From Alphaproteobacteria bacterium (lineage in GTDB: Bacteria; Pseudomonadota; Alphaproteobacteria; Caulobacterales; Caulobacteraceae), in NCBI GenBank assembly GCA_018821435.1, contig JAHJME010000022.1:124001-188000 (forward strand): DNA of 64,000 nucleotides, given 5' to 3'. The notes under the pieces are model-generated. The model saw only the letters and a list, made by a program, of their open reading frames with translations, ran no database searches and was not told where the DNA came from. The position numbers and the translations under genes were made by a program. Shown in pieces: positions 42,925 to 51,316 of the stretch; within the stretch, counting starts at the first letter, position 1; each line of letters begins with the position of its first letter.

Positions 42925-44088
42925 ATGAAACGCATCAAGACCGCCGAGCGCCCGGGCTGGGACGACAAGGCCGAGGCGCTGGGGTTCACCTGGCGCCATC
43001 TGGACGGGGCGCGGTACTGGGACGAGCGGGCCTACTACGCCTTCAGCCTCGACGAGATCGAGGACGAGATCGAGGCGCCGGCGCGCGAGCTGCACACCCT
43101 GTGCCTCAGCCTTGTCGACGAGGTGGTGAAGTCCGAAGAGCTGATGGCCAAGCTGGCCATCCCCGAGGCGTCCCGCGACGACGTGGCGGAGAGCTGGGCG
43201 CGAAAGGATCCGTCGCTCTACGGCCGCTTCGACTTCGCCTATGACGGCACGGGCCCGGCCAAGCTGTTCGAGTACAACGCCGACACCCCCACCAGCATCT
43301 ACGAGACCGGCACGTTCCAGTGGGTCTGGCTGGAGGACATGATCGCGTCCGGCGCCTTGCCCGCCACGGCCGACCAGTTCAACAGCCTGCACGAAAAGCT
43401 GGAGCAGCGGTTCAAGGCCATCTTCCCGGCCGGCGGCTTCGTCCACTTCGCCAGCGACGCCGACACGGTCGAGGACCGGCAGACGGTGAAGTACCTGGAG
43501 GACATCGCGACCCAGGCGGGGATCGAGCCCAAGTTCGTGCCGATCGACGCCATCGGCCTGGATGCCGAGGGCCGGTTCGTCGACCAGGACAACTACCTGA
43601 TCAACGCGCTGTTCAAGCTGTACCCGTGGGAGGAGATGTTCCGCGAGGACTACGCGCCCAAGATCAAGGGCTCGAAGACCCAGTTCATCGAGCCGGCGTG
43701 GAAGGCGATCCTGTCCAACAAGGGGATGCTGCCGCTGCTGTGGGCGCGCCACGCGGGCCACCCGAACCTGCTGCCGGCGTTCTTCGAGGACGACCCCAGG
43801 TCAGCGGAGCTGGTCAAGTCGTATGTGCGGAAACCGCTGTTCAGCCGCGAAGGCGCCAATATCGAGCTGGTCGACGACGGTCGGCGCGCGAAGGTGCTGG
43901 ACCAGGGCTATGGCGAAGAGGGCCACATCCGCCAGGCGCTGCACGCGCTGACGCCGTTCGATGGGAACTACCCGGTCATCGGCGCGTGGATCGTGGGCGA
44001 CGAGCCGGCGGGCGTCGGCATCCGCGAGGACCGCAGCCGGGTGACGAAGAATCTGAGCCGGTTCGTACCGCATGTGATCCTTCCCTAG
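42925..44088 (+). CDS. glutathionylspermidine synthase-like ATP-grasp ligase (YgiC/YjfC family)
   Basis: A 387-residue protein matching only the synthetase (ATP-grasp) half of bifunctional glutathionylspermidine synthetase/amidase, as in E. coli YgiC and YjfC. Marks are LYGRFDFAYDGTGPAKLFEY, YNADTPTSIYETGTFQWVW with metal-binding Glu and Asn, NALFKLYPWEEMF, FIEPAWKAILSNKGMLPLLW and YVRKPLFSREGANIELVD. The N-terminal Cys amidase is absent. The family should join a peptide carboxylate to an amine with ATP; the substrates are unknown. It is the last gene of the plus-strand operon; a repeat separates it from pspA, with AGGAG before the ATG. Confidence 0.9.
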   Translation: MKRIKTAERPGWDDKAEALGFTWRHLDGARYWDERAYYAFSLDEIEDEIEAPARELHTLCLSLVDEVVKSEELMAKLAIPEASRDDVAESWARKDPSLYGRFDFAYDGTGPAKLFEYNADTPTSIYETGTFQWVWLEDMIASGALPATADQFNSLHEKLEQRFKAIFPAGGFVHFASDADTVEDRQTVKYLEDIATQAGIEPKFVPIDAIGLDAEGRFVDQDNYLINALFKLYPWEEMFREDYAPKIKGSKTQFIEPAWKAILSNKGMLPLLWARHAGHPNLLPAFFEDDPRSAELVKSYVRKPLFSREGANIELVDDGRRAKVLDQGYGEEGHIRQALHALTPFDGNYPVIGAWIVGDEPAGVGIREDRSRVTKNLSRFVPHVILP

Positions 44089-44095
44089 TTCGAAG

Positions 44096-44237
44096 TGTCA
44101 TCCCGGTTTTGGCGCAGCCAAAGAGCGGGACCCCGATCTGTCGAGGCGGGGGGTTGGTTAGGTGGCGACGCGTTGCGCAGCGTTCGACGCAACACATCGG
44201 GGTCCCGGTCTTCGCGTGCCGCGAAACCGGGATGACA
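44096..44237. repeat. 142-bp imperfect inverted-repeat element (family D)
   Basis: Left arm TGTCATCCCGGTTTTGGCGC to GACCCCGAT (44096-44138), right arm ATCGGGGTCCCGGTCTTCGC to GGGATGACA (44197-44237). Each arm is itself a hairpin. It follows the ATP-grasp gene stop by seven bases. Confidence 0.8.
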
Positions 44238-44261
44238 CCTGAGGTAGGTGTGACGGTTCGC

Positions 44262-44305
44262 CAAAAAGTCAGAAGGCGCAGGGTGTGGGCCCCCGCGCCT
44301 TCTGA
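44262..44305 (-). terminator. intrinsic terminator, minus strand
   Basis: An 11-bp perfect stem TCAGAAGGCGC / GCGCCTTCTGA (44269-44279 with 44295-44305) with a 15-base loop, followed on the minus strand by C-TTTTT. It ends minus-strand transcripts from the 45-aa gene and perhaps lysR-nth. The rest of 44238-44423 holds a small family-C-like hairpin and no gene. Confidence 0.75.
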
Positions 44306-44353
44306 AGTTCCAGGCGGCTGCGGTTTGCGGAACGCAGTCCTGGTGACTCGGTG

Positions 44354-44408
44354 AAACCCCTCATCCGTCGGCCTGCGGCCGCCACCTTCTCCCGCAAGGG
44401 GAGAAGGA
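44354..44408. repeat. short palindromic repeat
   Basis: CCCCTCATCCGTCGGCCTGC with GGCCGCCACCTTCTCCCGCA and AGGGGAGAAGG. It has the same layout as families A and C (C-rich arm, small hairpin, G-rich arm) but differs in sequence. It lies between the minus-strand terminator and the 45-aa gene. Confidence 0.6.
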
Positions 44409-44423
44409 CCCAGGGAGCGGCCG

Positions 44424-44561
44424 CTACAGCAGCGTGAAGACGCCCAGGGTGATGGGGATGATGAAGACCACCGCGACGACCAGGCCGATGACCACATCGT
44501 GCAGGTGGCGGTCGGCGGTTTCGGCGCGGAAGTGGACGTTGTCGATGCAGTCGGTGGTCAT
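44424..44561 (-). CDS. 45-residue single-span membrane protein
   Basis: A small gene below the usual length cut-off. It encodes an N-terminal soluble part (MTTDCIDNVHFRAETADRHL) and a C-terminal membrane helix (VVIGLVVAVVFIIPITLGVF) ending TLL. The ATG has AGGAG seven bases upstream, and a strong minus-strand intrinsic terminator lies about 120 bases after the stop. It is in the same direction as lysR and nth, 96 bases downstream of lysR. No family was recognised. The good ribosome-binding site, clean topology and terminator make a real gene likely. Confidence 0.6.
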   Translation of the reverse strand: MTTDCIDNVHFRAETADRHLHDVVIGLVVAVVFIIPITLGVFTLL

Positions 44562-44657
44562 GGGACGCTCCTGGGGCGGGAGGTTTCGGATGACCGTCTT
44601 AGACGCCGACAGAGCTTGGCCGACAAAGGAGAAGTCGGCCGTTCAGTTGAGCTGAGA

Positions 44658-45569
44658 TCACTCGAAGCGCTGCAGTCCGTCGGCGTCGGCCTGGGCGAGG
44701 AGCCAGTTTCGGAACTTGCGGATGTCGGGCCGGTCGGCCTTTTCCGGCAGGGTCAGGATCCACTGGCTGAACGAGCTGCGCAGCTCGATGTCGAAGGGCT
44801 TGACCAGCCGGCCGGTGGCCAGTTCGTCCAGCACCAGGGCGCGTTCGCCCAGGGCCACGCCGCGCCCGGCGATCGCCGCCTCGATGGCCAGGTAGACGTT
44901 CGAGAACTGCTGGCCGCCCCGCCAGTCCACCTCGGGCGCGCCGGCCTGCGCCAGCCAGTCGCCCCAGTGCGGCTCGCCCTGGGCCAGATAGACGTCGGCC
45001 AGCAGGTGCGCCCGCGCCAGGTCGTGCGGCGTGGTCAGGTGGGTCTGCTCCAGCAGGCGCGGGCTGCAGACCGGGAACATGAACAGCGACACCAGCTTGT
45101 GGGCCGAGAAGCCGGGGTAGGGGCCGCGGCCGAAGCGGATCGCCACGTCGTAGCGCTCGCGCACCAGATCGACCGCCGCGTCGGAGGCGGCGACCAGCAC
45201 CTGGATGTCGGGATGGCGCTCGTTGAACAGGTGCAGGCGCGGCACCAGCCAGCGGGCGGCGAACGAATGCATGGCGGTGACGGCCAGCACGCCCGGCCGC
45301 TCGGCGCGCACCTCGGCGACGGCCTCCTCCATCAGGCTGAGGCCCTGGCGGACGCCGACCGCCAGGCGCCGGCCGGTCTCGGTCAGGCGGACGGCGCGGT
45401 TGAAGCGCTCGAACAGGCGGATGGCCAGTTCGGTCTCCAGGGCCTTGATCTGGCGGCTGACGGCGCCGGGGGTGATCGCCAGCTCCTCGGCGGCCTGGAG
45501 GAAGCTTTCGTGCCGGGCCGCCGCCTCGAAGACCCGCAGGGCGGTCAGTGGGAGGCGAGGGGCGCTCAT
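44658..45569 (-). CDS. LysR-family transcriptional regulator (GcvA-like)
   Basis: A 303-residue LysR regulator. N-terminal winged helix PLTALRVFEAAARHESFLQA with AAEELAITPGAVSRQIKALE, the pattern of the GcvA/AmpR group; C-terminal periplasmic-binding-like effector domain (about 92-303) with AVDLVRERYDVAIRFGRGPY and AIAGRGVALGERALVLDEL. Its ATG at 45569 overlaps the nth stop by four bases, which is unusual for a LysR gene and means it is expressed with nth. The targets are unknown; no divergent partner gene exists. Confidence 0.88.
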   Translation of the reverse strand: MSAPRLPLTALRVFEAAARHESFLQAAEELAITPGAVSRQIKALETELAIRLFERFNRAVRLTETGRRLAVGVRQGLSLMEEAVAEVRAERPGVLAVTAMHSFAARWLVPRLHLFNERHPDIQVLVAASDAAVDLVRERYDVAIRFGRGPYPGFSAHKLVSLFMFPVCSPRLLEQTHLTTPHDLARAHLLADVYLAQGEPHWGDWLAQAGAPEVDWRGGQQFSNVYLAIEAAIAGRGVALGERALVLDELATGRLVKPFDIELRSSFSQWILTLPEKADRPDIRKFRNWLLAQADADGLQRFE

Positions 45570-46240
45570 GCGGCGAGGAACAGGTGGCGCGAGGGGCAGA
45601 GGTCGGCGACGACGCAGTCCTCGCACTTGGGCCGGCGCGCCACGCAGGTGTAGCGGCCGTGCAGGATCAGCCAGTGGTGGGCGCGGGTCAGGGCCGGTTC
45701 GGGCACGATGGCCATCAGGTCGGCCTCGACCTTGTCCGGCGTCTTGCCGGTGGAGAGGCCCAGGCGGTGCGAGACGCGGAAGACGTGGGTGTCGACGGCG
45801 ATGGCCGGCTCGATCCGCAGCTCGTTCAGCACCACCGAGGCGGTCTTGCGGCCGACGCCGGGCAGGGCCTGGAGTTGTTCGCGGACCAGGGGGACCTCGC
45901 CGCCGTGCTGGTCGATCAGGATCTCGGCCATCCGGATCACGTTCTTGGCCTTGGTGTTGTAGAGGCCGATGGACGAGATGAACGGCTTCAGGCCGGCCTC
46001 GCCCAGGGCCAGCATCTTCTGCGGCGTGTCGGCGACGGCGAAGAGCCTGGCGGTGGCCTTGTTGACCGAGACATCCGTGGCCTGGGCCGACAGGGCGACC
46101 GAGACGACCAGTTCGTAGGGGCTGGCGTAGTTCAGCTCGGTGCGGGGGTCGGATTCCTGGGCCTCGAACCGCTCGAAGATCTCCGCGATCCGCGCGACCT
46201 CGGCGGGTTTCAGTTTCCGGCGGGGCGGGGGCTTGGCCAT
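45566..46240 (-). CDS. nth: endonuclease III
   Basis: A 224-residue base-excision-repair glycosylase/AP lyase for oxidised pyrimidines. Helix-hairpin-helix with catalytic Lys, LQALPGVGRKTASVVLNEL, then the catalytic Asp in AVDTHVFRVSHRLGLSTG; the C-terminal iron-sulphur loop CVARRPKCEDCVVADLC has the C-x6-C-x2-C-x5-C spacing of a [4Fe-4S] cluster. A basic N-terminus (PPPRRKLK) precedes the fold. It overlaps lysR by four bases and is six bases from the SDR gene. Confidence 0.96.
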   Translation of the reverse strand: MAKPPPRRKLKPAEVARIAEIFERFEAQESDPRTELNYASPYELVVSVALSAQATDVSVNKATARLFAVADTPQKMLALGEAGLKPFISSIGLYNTKAKNVIRMAEILIDQHGGEVPLVREQLQALPGVGRKTASVVLNELRIEPAIAVDTHVFRVSHRLGLSTGKTPDKVEADLMAIVPEPALTRAHHWLILHGRYTCVARRPKCEDCVVADLCPSRHLFLAA

Positions 46241-46246
46241 GGGGGG

Positions 46247-47017
46247 TTAGCCCCGATCCACCGCGAACGGGCCGAACGCCTGCTGGACCGGCATGAGCTC
46301 CAGGGTGTTGACGTTGATGTGGGCCGGCAGCTTGAGGACGCCTTCGCAGACCAGGGCGACGTCGTCGGCGCTCATGGCGTGGACGCCAGTGTAGACCTTG
46401 TCGGCGGCGGTCTGGTCGCCCTTGAAGCGGACGACCGAGAACTCGGTGTCGGCCATGCCGGGCTCGATGGAGGTGACGCGGATCTTCGTGCCGATCAGGT
46501 CGGCGCGCAGGTTCAGCGAGAACTGGCGCACGAAGCTCTTGGTCGCCCCGTACACATTGCCGCCGGGATAGGGGTAGCTGGCCGCCACGGAGGAGATGTT
46601 GACCACGTCGCCGCGGTCGCGGGCCACCATGCCCGGCAGGACCGCGCGGGTCATGCGCACCAGGCCGGTGACGTTGGTGGCGATCATCGTCTCCCAGTCG
46701 CCGAGGTTGGCCTCGTGGGCCTTGCTGAGGCCCAGGGCTAGGCCGGCGTTGTTGTAGAGGATGTCGATGGCCTCGAACCCGGCCGGCAGGCTGGGCAGCA
46801 GGGCGGCGATCGAGGCGGGGTCGGTGACGTCCAGCTCGCGGGTGAGCAGGCGGTCGGTCTTCAGGTCTTTGGCCAGCGCCTCCAGCCGCTCGGCGCGGCG
46901 GCCGGTCGCGATCACCTGCGCGCCGGCGGCCAGCAGGCGCCGCGCCATGGCCTCGCCGAAGCCGGAGGTGGCGCCGGTCACCAGCGCGATGCGGCCTTCA
47001 GCCCAGGTCTCGGTCAT
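46247..47017 (-). CDS. short-chain dehydrogenase (YdfG-like serine/3-hydroxy acid dehydrogenase)
   Basis: A 256-residue classical SDR. NAD(P)-binding GATSGFGEAMARRLLAAGAQ, with GRRAERLEAL suggesting NADP; NNAGLALGLSKAHEANLGDW; catalytic Ser in VVNISSVAASYPYPGG and Tyr-x3-Lys in VYGATKSFVRQFSLNLRADL; and IEPGMADTEFSVVRFKGD, typical of YdfG-like 3-hydroxy acid dehydrogenases. The ATG at 47017 fits the family better than one 18 codons earlier. It is followed six bases later by nth. Confidence 0.9.
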   Translation of the reverse strand: MTETWAEGRIALVTGATSGFGEAMARRLLAAGAQVIATGRRAERLEALAKDLKTDRLLTRELDVTDPASIAALLPSLPAGFEAIDILYNNAGLALGLSKAHEANLGDWETMIATNVTGLVRMTRAVLPGMVARDRGDVVNISSVAASYPYPGGNVYGATKSFVRQFSLNLRADLIGTKIRVTSIEPGMADTEFSVVRFKGDQTAADKVYTGVHAMSADDVALVCEGVLKLPAHINVNTLELMPVQQAFGPFAVDRG

Positions 47018-47123
47018 TGGTCTGCCTCTTCGCTTCGCCGGTGGGATAGGGGGTCGCGCGGCGGCCTTCAAGGCGCGAGAGCCAGTTCCGCAGGCGTGGA
47101 CTTCCCGCTATCGTCGCCCCCCG

Positions 47124-47600
47124 ATGACCTGGCCGCTCTACATGGACGCGGAGATCAAGCCGAACCGCTCGCTGTCCGAGCGGGGGTTTGTCATCCTGAT
47201 CTCGGTGATCACCCTGGCGAACGTGGCGTCGGCGGCGGTGTTCGTGCGGATGGGCGCGCCGTTCGTGTTGCCGTTCCTGGGGCTGGATCTGCTGGCGGTC
47301 GTGGTGGCGTTCATGGTCAGCTTCAAGTCCGGCCGGGTGATCGAGCGGGTGCAGGTGAGCCCGGCCGAGGTGCGGATCACCTATGAGACCGCGAACGCCA
47401 GCCGCGTGGTCTGGGAAAGCCCCACGGCGTTCACCCGGGTGACCACCGAGCGCGACGACGAGGACCGGGTGATGGGCCTGCGCCTGGCGCTGTCGGGCCG
47501 CCAGACGGCCGTGGCGGCCGCGCTGAGCCCCGGCGAGCGCGGCGAGTTCGCCAAGGCCCTGGAAGAGGCGATCCGCCAGGCGCGGAGCCACAGGACCTAG
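47124..47600 (+). CDS. DUF2244 membrane protein
   Basis: A 158-residue protein of the DUF2244 family, conserved in alphaproteobacteria. It has two close membrane helices ([20 protein letters not shown] and [19 protein letters not shown], residues about 17-60) joined by a short loop, then a cytoplasmic strand-rich domain ([40 protein letters not shown]). Function is unknown to me. It is divergent from the SDR gene and overlaps the hslU stop tail to tail by four bases. Confidence 0.85.
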   Translation: MTWPLYMDAEIKPNRSLSERGFVILISVITLANVASAAVFVRMGAPFVLPFLGLDLLAVVVAFMVSFKSGRVIERVQVSPAEVRITYETANASRVVWESPTAFTRVTTERDDEDRVMGLRLALSGRQTAVAAALSPGERGEFAKALEEAIRQARSHRT

Positions 47601-48895
47601 AGAATGAACTTGCTCAGGTCGGCGTTGCCGGCCAGGGCGCCGATGCGGTCGGTGACGTAGGCGGCGTCGATCTGGATCGTCTCGCCGCTGCGGTCGCCGG
47701 CGGTGAAGCTGATCTCCTCCATCACCTTTTCCAGCACGGTCTGCAGGCGCCGCGCGCCGATGTTCTCGACCGAGCCGTTCACCGCCACGGCGGCGTCGGC
47801 GAGGGCGTCGTAGGCGTCCTCCGTGAAGGTGATCGTCAGGCCCTCGGTGGCCAGCAGGGCCTGATGCTGGCGGACCAGGTTGGCCTCGGGCTCGACCAGG
47901 ATGCGGCGCAGGTCGTCGCGGGTGAGGGCCTTGAGCTCCACGCGGATCGGCAGGCGGCCCTGCAGCTCGGGCAGCAGGTCGGAGGGCTTGGCGACGTGGA
48001 ACGCGCCCGAGGCGATGAACAGGATGTGGTCGGTCTTCACCGGGCCGTACTTGGTGGAGACGGTGGTCCCCTCGATCAGCGGCAGCAGGTCGCGCTGGAC
48101 GCCTTCGCGCGACACGTCGGCGCCGGAGCGCTCGCGGCTGGAGGCGACCTTGTCGATCTCGTCCAGGAAGACGATGCCCTGGTTCTCGGTCAGCTCCAGC
48201 GCCTCGGTGGTCAGGGCGTCCTGGTCGACCAGCTTGTCGCTCTCCTCGGCGATCAGCGGCGCCCAGGCGCCGGTGACGGTGGTCTTGTGGGTCTTGGTCT
48301 TGCCGCCGAACGCCTTGCCGAACATCTCGCCGATGTTGAGCATGCCCATGTTGGGCTGGCCGGGGATTTCCATCATCGGCATCTGCGGCGCGCTGTCGGC
48401 CAGCTGCAGCTCGACCTCCTTGTCGTCCAGCTCGCCGGCCCGGAGCTTCTTGCGAAAGCTCTCGCGGGCGGCGACGGAGTCGGGGCCGGTCAGGGCGTCC
48501 AGGATCCGCTCCTCGGCGGCGGCCTCGGCGCGGGCGCGCACCCCCGCCCGGCGCTTCTCGCGGACCATGACGATGGCGCTTTCCACCAGGTCGCGGACGA
48601 TCTGGTCCACGTCGCGGCCGACGTAGCCGACCTCGGTGAACTTGGTGGCCTCGACCTTGAGGAAGGGGGCCTGGGCCAGCTTGGCCAGGCGCCGCGCGAT
48701 CTCGGTCTTGCCCACGCCCGTCGGGCCGATCATCAGGATGTTCTTCGGCGTGACCTCGTCGCGCAGGTCGGCGGGGATGCGCCGGCGGCGCCAGCGGTTG
48801 CGCAGGGCGACCGCGACCGCCTTCTTGGCCTCGTGCTGGCCGACGATGTAGCGGTCGAGTTCGGAGACGATCTCGCGGGGGGAAAATTCGGTCAT
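47597..48895 (-). CDS. hslU: HslUV protease ATPase subunit HslU (ClpY)
   Basis: A 432-residue AAA+ unfoldase that feeds the HslV peptidase. Start [20 protein letters not shown]; Walker [20 protein letters not shown] (near 54-72); pore-loop region [16 protein letters not shown]; a variable I domain (about 110-245); Walker [15 protein letters not shown]; sensor 2 region [16 protein letters not shown]. The C-terminal tail ADLSKFIL is the piece that docks into HslV. It is separated from hslV by an exported-protein gene. Confidence 0.96.
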   Translation of the reverse strand: MTEFSPREIVSELDRYIVGQHEAKKAVAVALRNRWRRRRIPADLRDEVTPKNILMIGPTGVGKTEIARRLAKLAQAPFLKVEATKFTEVGYVGRDVDQIVRDLVESAIVMVREKRRAGVRARAEAAAEERILDALTGPDSVAARESFRKKLRAGELDDKEVELQLADSAPQMPMMEIPGQPNMGMLNIGEMFGKAFGGKTKTHKTTVTGAWAPLIAEESDKLVDQDALTTEALELTENQGIVFLDEIDKVASSRERSGADVSREGVQRDLLPLIEGTTVSTKYGPVKTDHILFIASGAFHVAKPSDLLPELQGRLPIRVELKALTRDDLRRILVEPEANLVRQHQALLATEGLTITFTEDAYDALADAAVAVNGSVENIGARRLQTVLEKVMEEISFTAGDRSGETIQIDAAYVTDRIGALAGNADLSKFIL

Positions 48896-48911
48896 GTCGA
48901 CCGCTAGATAG

Positions 48912-49802
48912 TCACGAAGCGGGCGGTGCGACAGCCTTGACGGGCGGACTCTTCAGGGCGGGGGCCGGCAGCAGCTCGTCGAACAGCAGCCGCCAGCCGG
49001 GCTGGTCGTTGCGCCAGATGCGCACGTAGTGGCCGCGCTGCTGGGCGCCGTCCCTGGTCCAGCTGGCGACACCGTAGGTCCAGGCCAGGTCGCCGGCGGA
49101 AGAGGCCTGGCCGCCCAGGGCGGAGAAGGCGACCGACGTGGGTCGGGTGGCCAGTTCGGCTTCGAGTTCGGCGCGGGTGGCGGGCGGCCTGGCGTTGGAG
49201 CCGACGATGCGGCCGTCGTCGGCCACGGCGGCCAGGAAGGCGGCCTTCACGTCGGTCCTGGCGGCGGCGTGCAGGGCGACCTCGGCCTTCATCACCTGGT
49301 CCAGGGCCTTGGACGGCGAGCCGGTCTGTCTGGCGGCAGGCTTCGCATAGGCGACGTCGGAGCCTTGCGGCGCGGCGCCGGTCGTGTCGCTGGGCGGGCC
49401 GCCGTCGAACAGCCACTTCCACGACCCGTCGGGCTGCTTGGACCAGACGGTGAAGTAGTAGCCGCCCGGCTTGCCGTCGGCGGTGTAGGGGCCGGTGGTG
49501 AAGCCCAGGTCGCCCGAGCGGGCGATACCCGCCCACAGCGGCCACCAGACCAGCGCCGTCCCCTTGGGCCGCGGCGTCCCGAAGACGGCCTTGGCCAGCA
49601 CCGGCTCCGGCGCGAACAGGATCCCCTCCGGCGCGGAATGCTTCAGGAAGCTGGCCTGCACGCCAAGCTCCAGCCCATCGGCCGCGAACGCCCGCTCGGC
49701 GGCCACCACCGGCGCGGGGTCGATCGGGGCGGCGAGGGCGGGTGAGGCGAGCAGAAGGGCGGCGAGCGCCAGGCTAGAGGACTTCAACCGTGAGGGCTCC
49801 AT
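48912..49802 (-). CDS. exported protein with NTF2-like (DUF4440-type) repeats
   Basis: A 296-residue protein with signal peptide ([20 protein letters not shown]). The mature part looks like two SnoaL/NTF2-like halves, each starting with a similar helix ([20 protein letters not shown] and [20 protein letters not shown]) and each with a late Trp-rich strand ([20 protein letters not shown] and [20 protein letters not shown]). The function is unknown; the fold binds small molecules. The ATG at 49802 lies inside hslV, 29 bases before its stop, in another frame, and the gene ends 16 bases before hslU. It therefore lies inside the hslV-hslU operon. Confidence 0.8.
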   Translation of the reverse strand: MEPSRLKSSSLALAALLLASPALAAPIDPAPVVAAERAFAADGLELGVQASFLKHSAPEGILFAPEPVLAKAVFGTPRPKGTALVWWPLWAGIARSGDLGFTTGPYTADGKPGGYYFTVWSKQPDGSWKWLFDGGPPSDTTGAAPQGSDVAYAKPAARQTGSPSKALDQVMKAEVALHAAARTDVKAAFLAAVADDGRIVGSNARPPATRAELEAELATRPTSVAFSALGGQASSAGDLAWTYGVASWTRDGAQQRGHYVRIWRNDQPGWRLLFDELLPAPALKSPPVKAVAPPAS

Positions 49803-50325
49803 TGGTGTAGACGCAGATGTCCGCGGCGATGCCCATGGCCTTGCGCGCCACGGCCTCGGCGTCCAGCCCCTCCACGTCGACCAGCGCCCTGGCTGCGGCG
49901 AGCGCGTAGTTTCCGCCGGATCCGATCGCCGCGACCCCATGCTCGGGTTCCAGCACGTCGCCGACGCCGGTGACGGTGAAGATCTGATTTTTGTCGGCCA
50001 CGATCAGCATGGCCTCAAGCCGGCGCAGGTAGCGGTCGGTGCGCCAGTCCTTGGCCAGGTCGACGCAGGCGCGGGCCAGCTGCTCGGGATATTGCTCCAG
50101 CTTGGCTTCCAGCCGTTCGATCAGGGTGAAGGCGTCGGCGGTGGAGCCGGCGAAGCCCGCGATCACCCGGCCGCCGGCCAGGGTGCGGACCTTCTTCGCC
50201 GTGCCCTTGACCACCGTGGCGCCCATGGACACCTGGCCGTCGCCGGCCACGACGGTTTTGCCGTCCTTGCGCACCGCGAGGATCGTGGTCCCGTGCCAAT
50301 CGGGAAAGGCTGAGCTATTCGACAT
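49774..50325 (-). CDS. hslV: HslUV peptidase subunit HslV (ClpQ)
   Basis: A 183-residue Ntn-hydrolase, relative of proteasome beta subunits. After a 12-residue propeptide ([12 protein letters not shown]) the catalytic Thr begins [20 protein letters not shown]; other marks are [40 protein letters not shown] and [18 protein letters not shown]. The start at 50325 gives the standard length; the longer open frame crosses the moeB gene. Its 3' end is overlapped by the next gene in the operon. Confidence 0.96.
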   Translation of the reverse strand: MSNSSAFPDWHGTTILAVRKDGKTVVAGDGQVSMGATVVKGTAKKVRTLAGGRVIAGFAGSTADAFTLIERLEAKLEQYPEQLARACVDLAKDWRTDRYLRRLEAMLIVADKNQIFTVTGVGDVLEPEHGVAAIGSGGNYALAAARALVDVEGLDAEAVARKAMGIAADICVYTNGALTVEVL

Positions 50326-50379
50326 GCGGGCGATGTGAGCAGGGCGCCGGTCCAGGTCAAGGCCAGCAAGGTTCAAGGT

Positions 50380-51117
50380 ATGACGTTCACCGACGACGAG
50401 ATCGAACGCTACGCCCGGCACCTGGTGCTGCGCGAGGTGGGCGGTCCCGGCCAGCAGAAGCTGAAGGCGTCCAGCGTGCTGATCGTCGGCGCGGGCGGCC
50501 TGGGCGCGCCGGCGGCGCTGTACCTGGCGGCGGCCGGGATCGGGACCATAATCCTGGCCGATCCGGACGAGGTGGACCTGTCGAACCTGCAGCGGCAGGT
50601 GATCTACGCCGACGACGATATCGGGCGACCCAAGGTGGAGGCCGCCGCCGACCGGCTGGCGGACCTGAACCCGCATGTGTTCGTGGCCGGCTTCCAGGGG
50701 GCGTTCGACGCCGGGACGGCGGACAAGCTGGTCGAGGGCGTCGACCTGGTGCTGGACGGCACCGACGACTTCGCCACCCGGTTCTGCGTCAACGCGGCCT
50801 GCGTGCGCCACGACAAGCCGCTGATCTCCGGCGCCATCGGCCGCTGGACGGGGCAGGTCGGCGTGTTCGGCAGGAAGCCCTGCTACCGCTGCCTGGTGCC
50901 CGAGATCCCGCCGGAGGCCGAGACCTGTGTGGCGGTGGGCGTGGTGGGCGCGCTGGCCGGGGTGATCGGCTCGATGATGGCGCTGGAGGCGGTGAAGATG
51001 ATCGTCGGCGCCGGCGAGGCGCTGACCGGGCGGTTGTTGATCTACGACGCGCTGGCGGCCGAGACGCGGACGGTGCGGGTGGCGGGGGATCCGGAGTGTC
51101 CGGTGTGTGGGGGGTGA
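50380..51117 (+). CDS. moeB: MoeB/ThiF-family adenylyltransferase
   Basis: A 245-residue E1-like enzyme that adenylates the C-terminus of a ubiquitin-like sulphur carrier (MoaD or ThiS). Start [23 protein letters not shown]-binding [36 protein letters not shown] with the conserved Arg; [16 protein letters not shown]; zinc-binding pairs CYRCLVP and CPVCGG. No rhodanese domain. MoeB and ThiF cannot be told apart reliably by sequence; MoeB is favoured by the overall pattern. The ATG at 50380 (AAGG before it) was preferred over a GTG 15 codons earlier. Confidence 0.88.
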   Translation: MTFTDDEIERYARHLVLREVGGPGQQKLKASSVLIVGAGGLGAPAALYLAAAGIGTIILADPDEVDLSNLQRQVIYADDDIGRPKVEAAADRLADLNPHVFVAGFQGAFDAGTADKLVEGVDLVLDGTDDFATRFCVNAACVRHDKPLISGAIGRWTGQVGVFGRKPCYRCLVPEIPPEAETCVAVGVVGALAGVIGSMMALEAVKMIVGAGEALTGRLLIYDALAAETRTVRVAGDPECPVCGG

Positions 51118-51119
51118 GC

Positions 51120-51316
51120 GCTCCTTTCCCCCGCGAAGCGAGAGGGAGAGGGTAGGGAGAGGGCGGCTGGGCCTGTCCGCCTCCCCCGATGGTTCCACCA
51201 GAATCAGCGGCGCCGATGCGGGTCATGGCGGGACCGTCGGCGGATCACGATGTCACGCGCCGCCCTCTCCCTACCCTCTCCCTCTCGGCGCTTCGCGCTC
51301 GGGGGAGAGGAGGGGC
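51120..51316. repeat. MITE-like long inverted repeat, family C copy 2
   Basis: Left arm CTCCTTTCCCCCGCGAAGCG then AGAGGGAGAGGGTAGGGAGA; right arm CGCCGCCCTCTCCCTACCCT then CTCCCTCTCGGCGCTTCGCG. It has the same arms and layout as 42737-42912; the inner 80-odd bases differ. It lies between moeB and the S9 peptidase stop. Confidence 0.85.
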
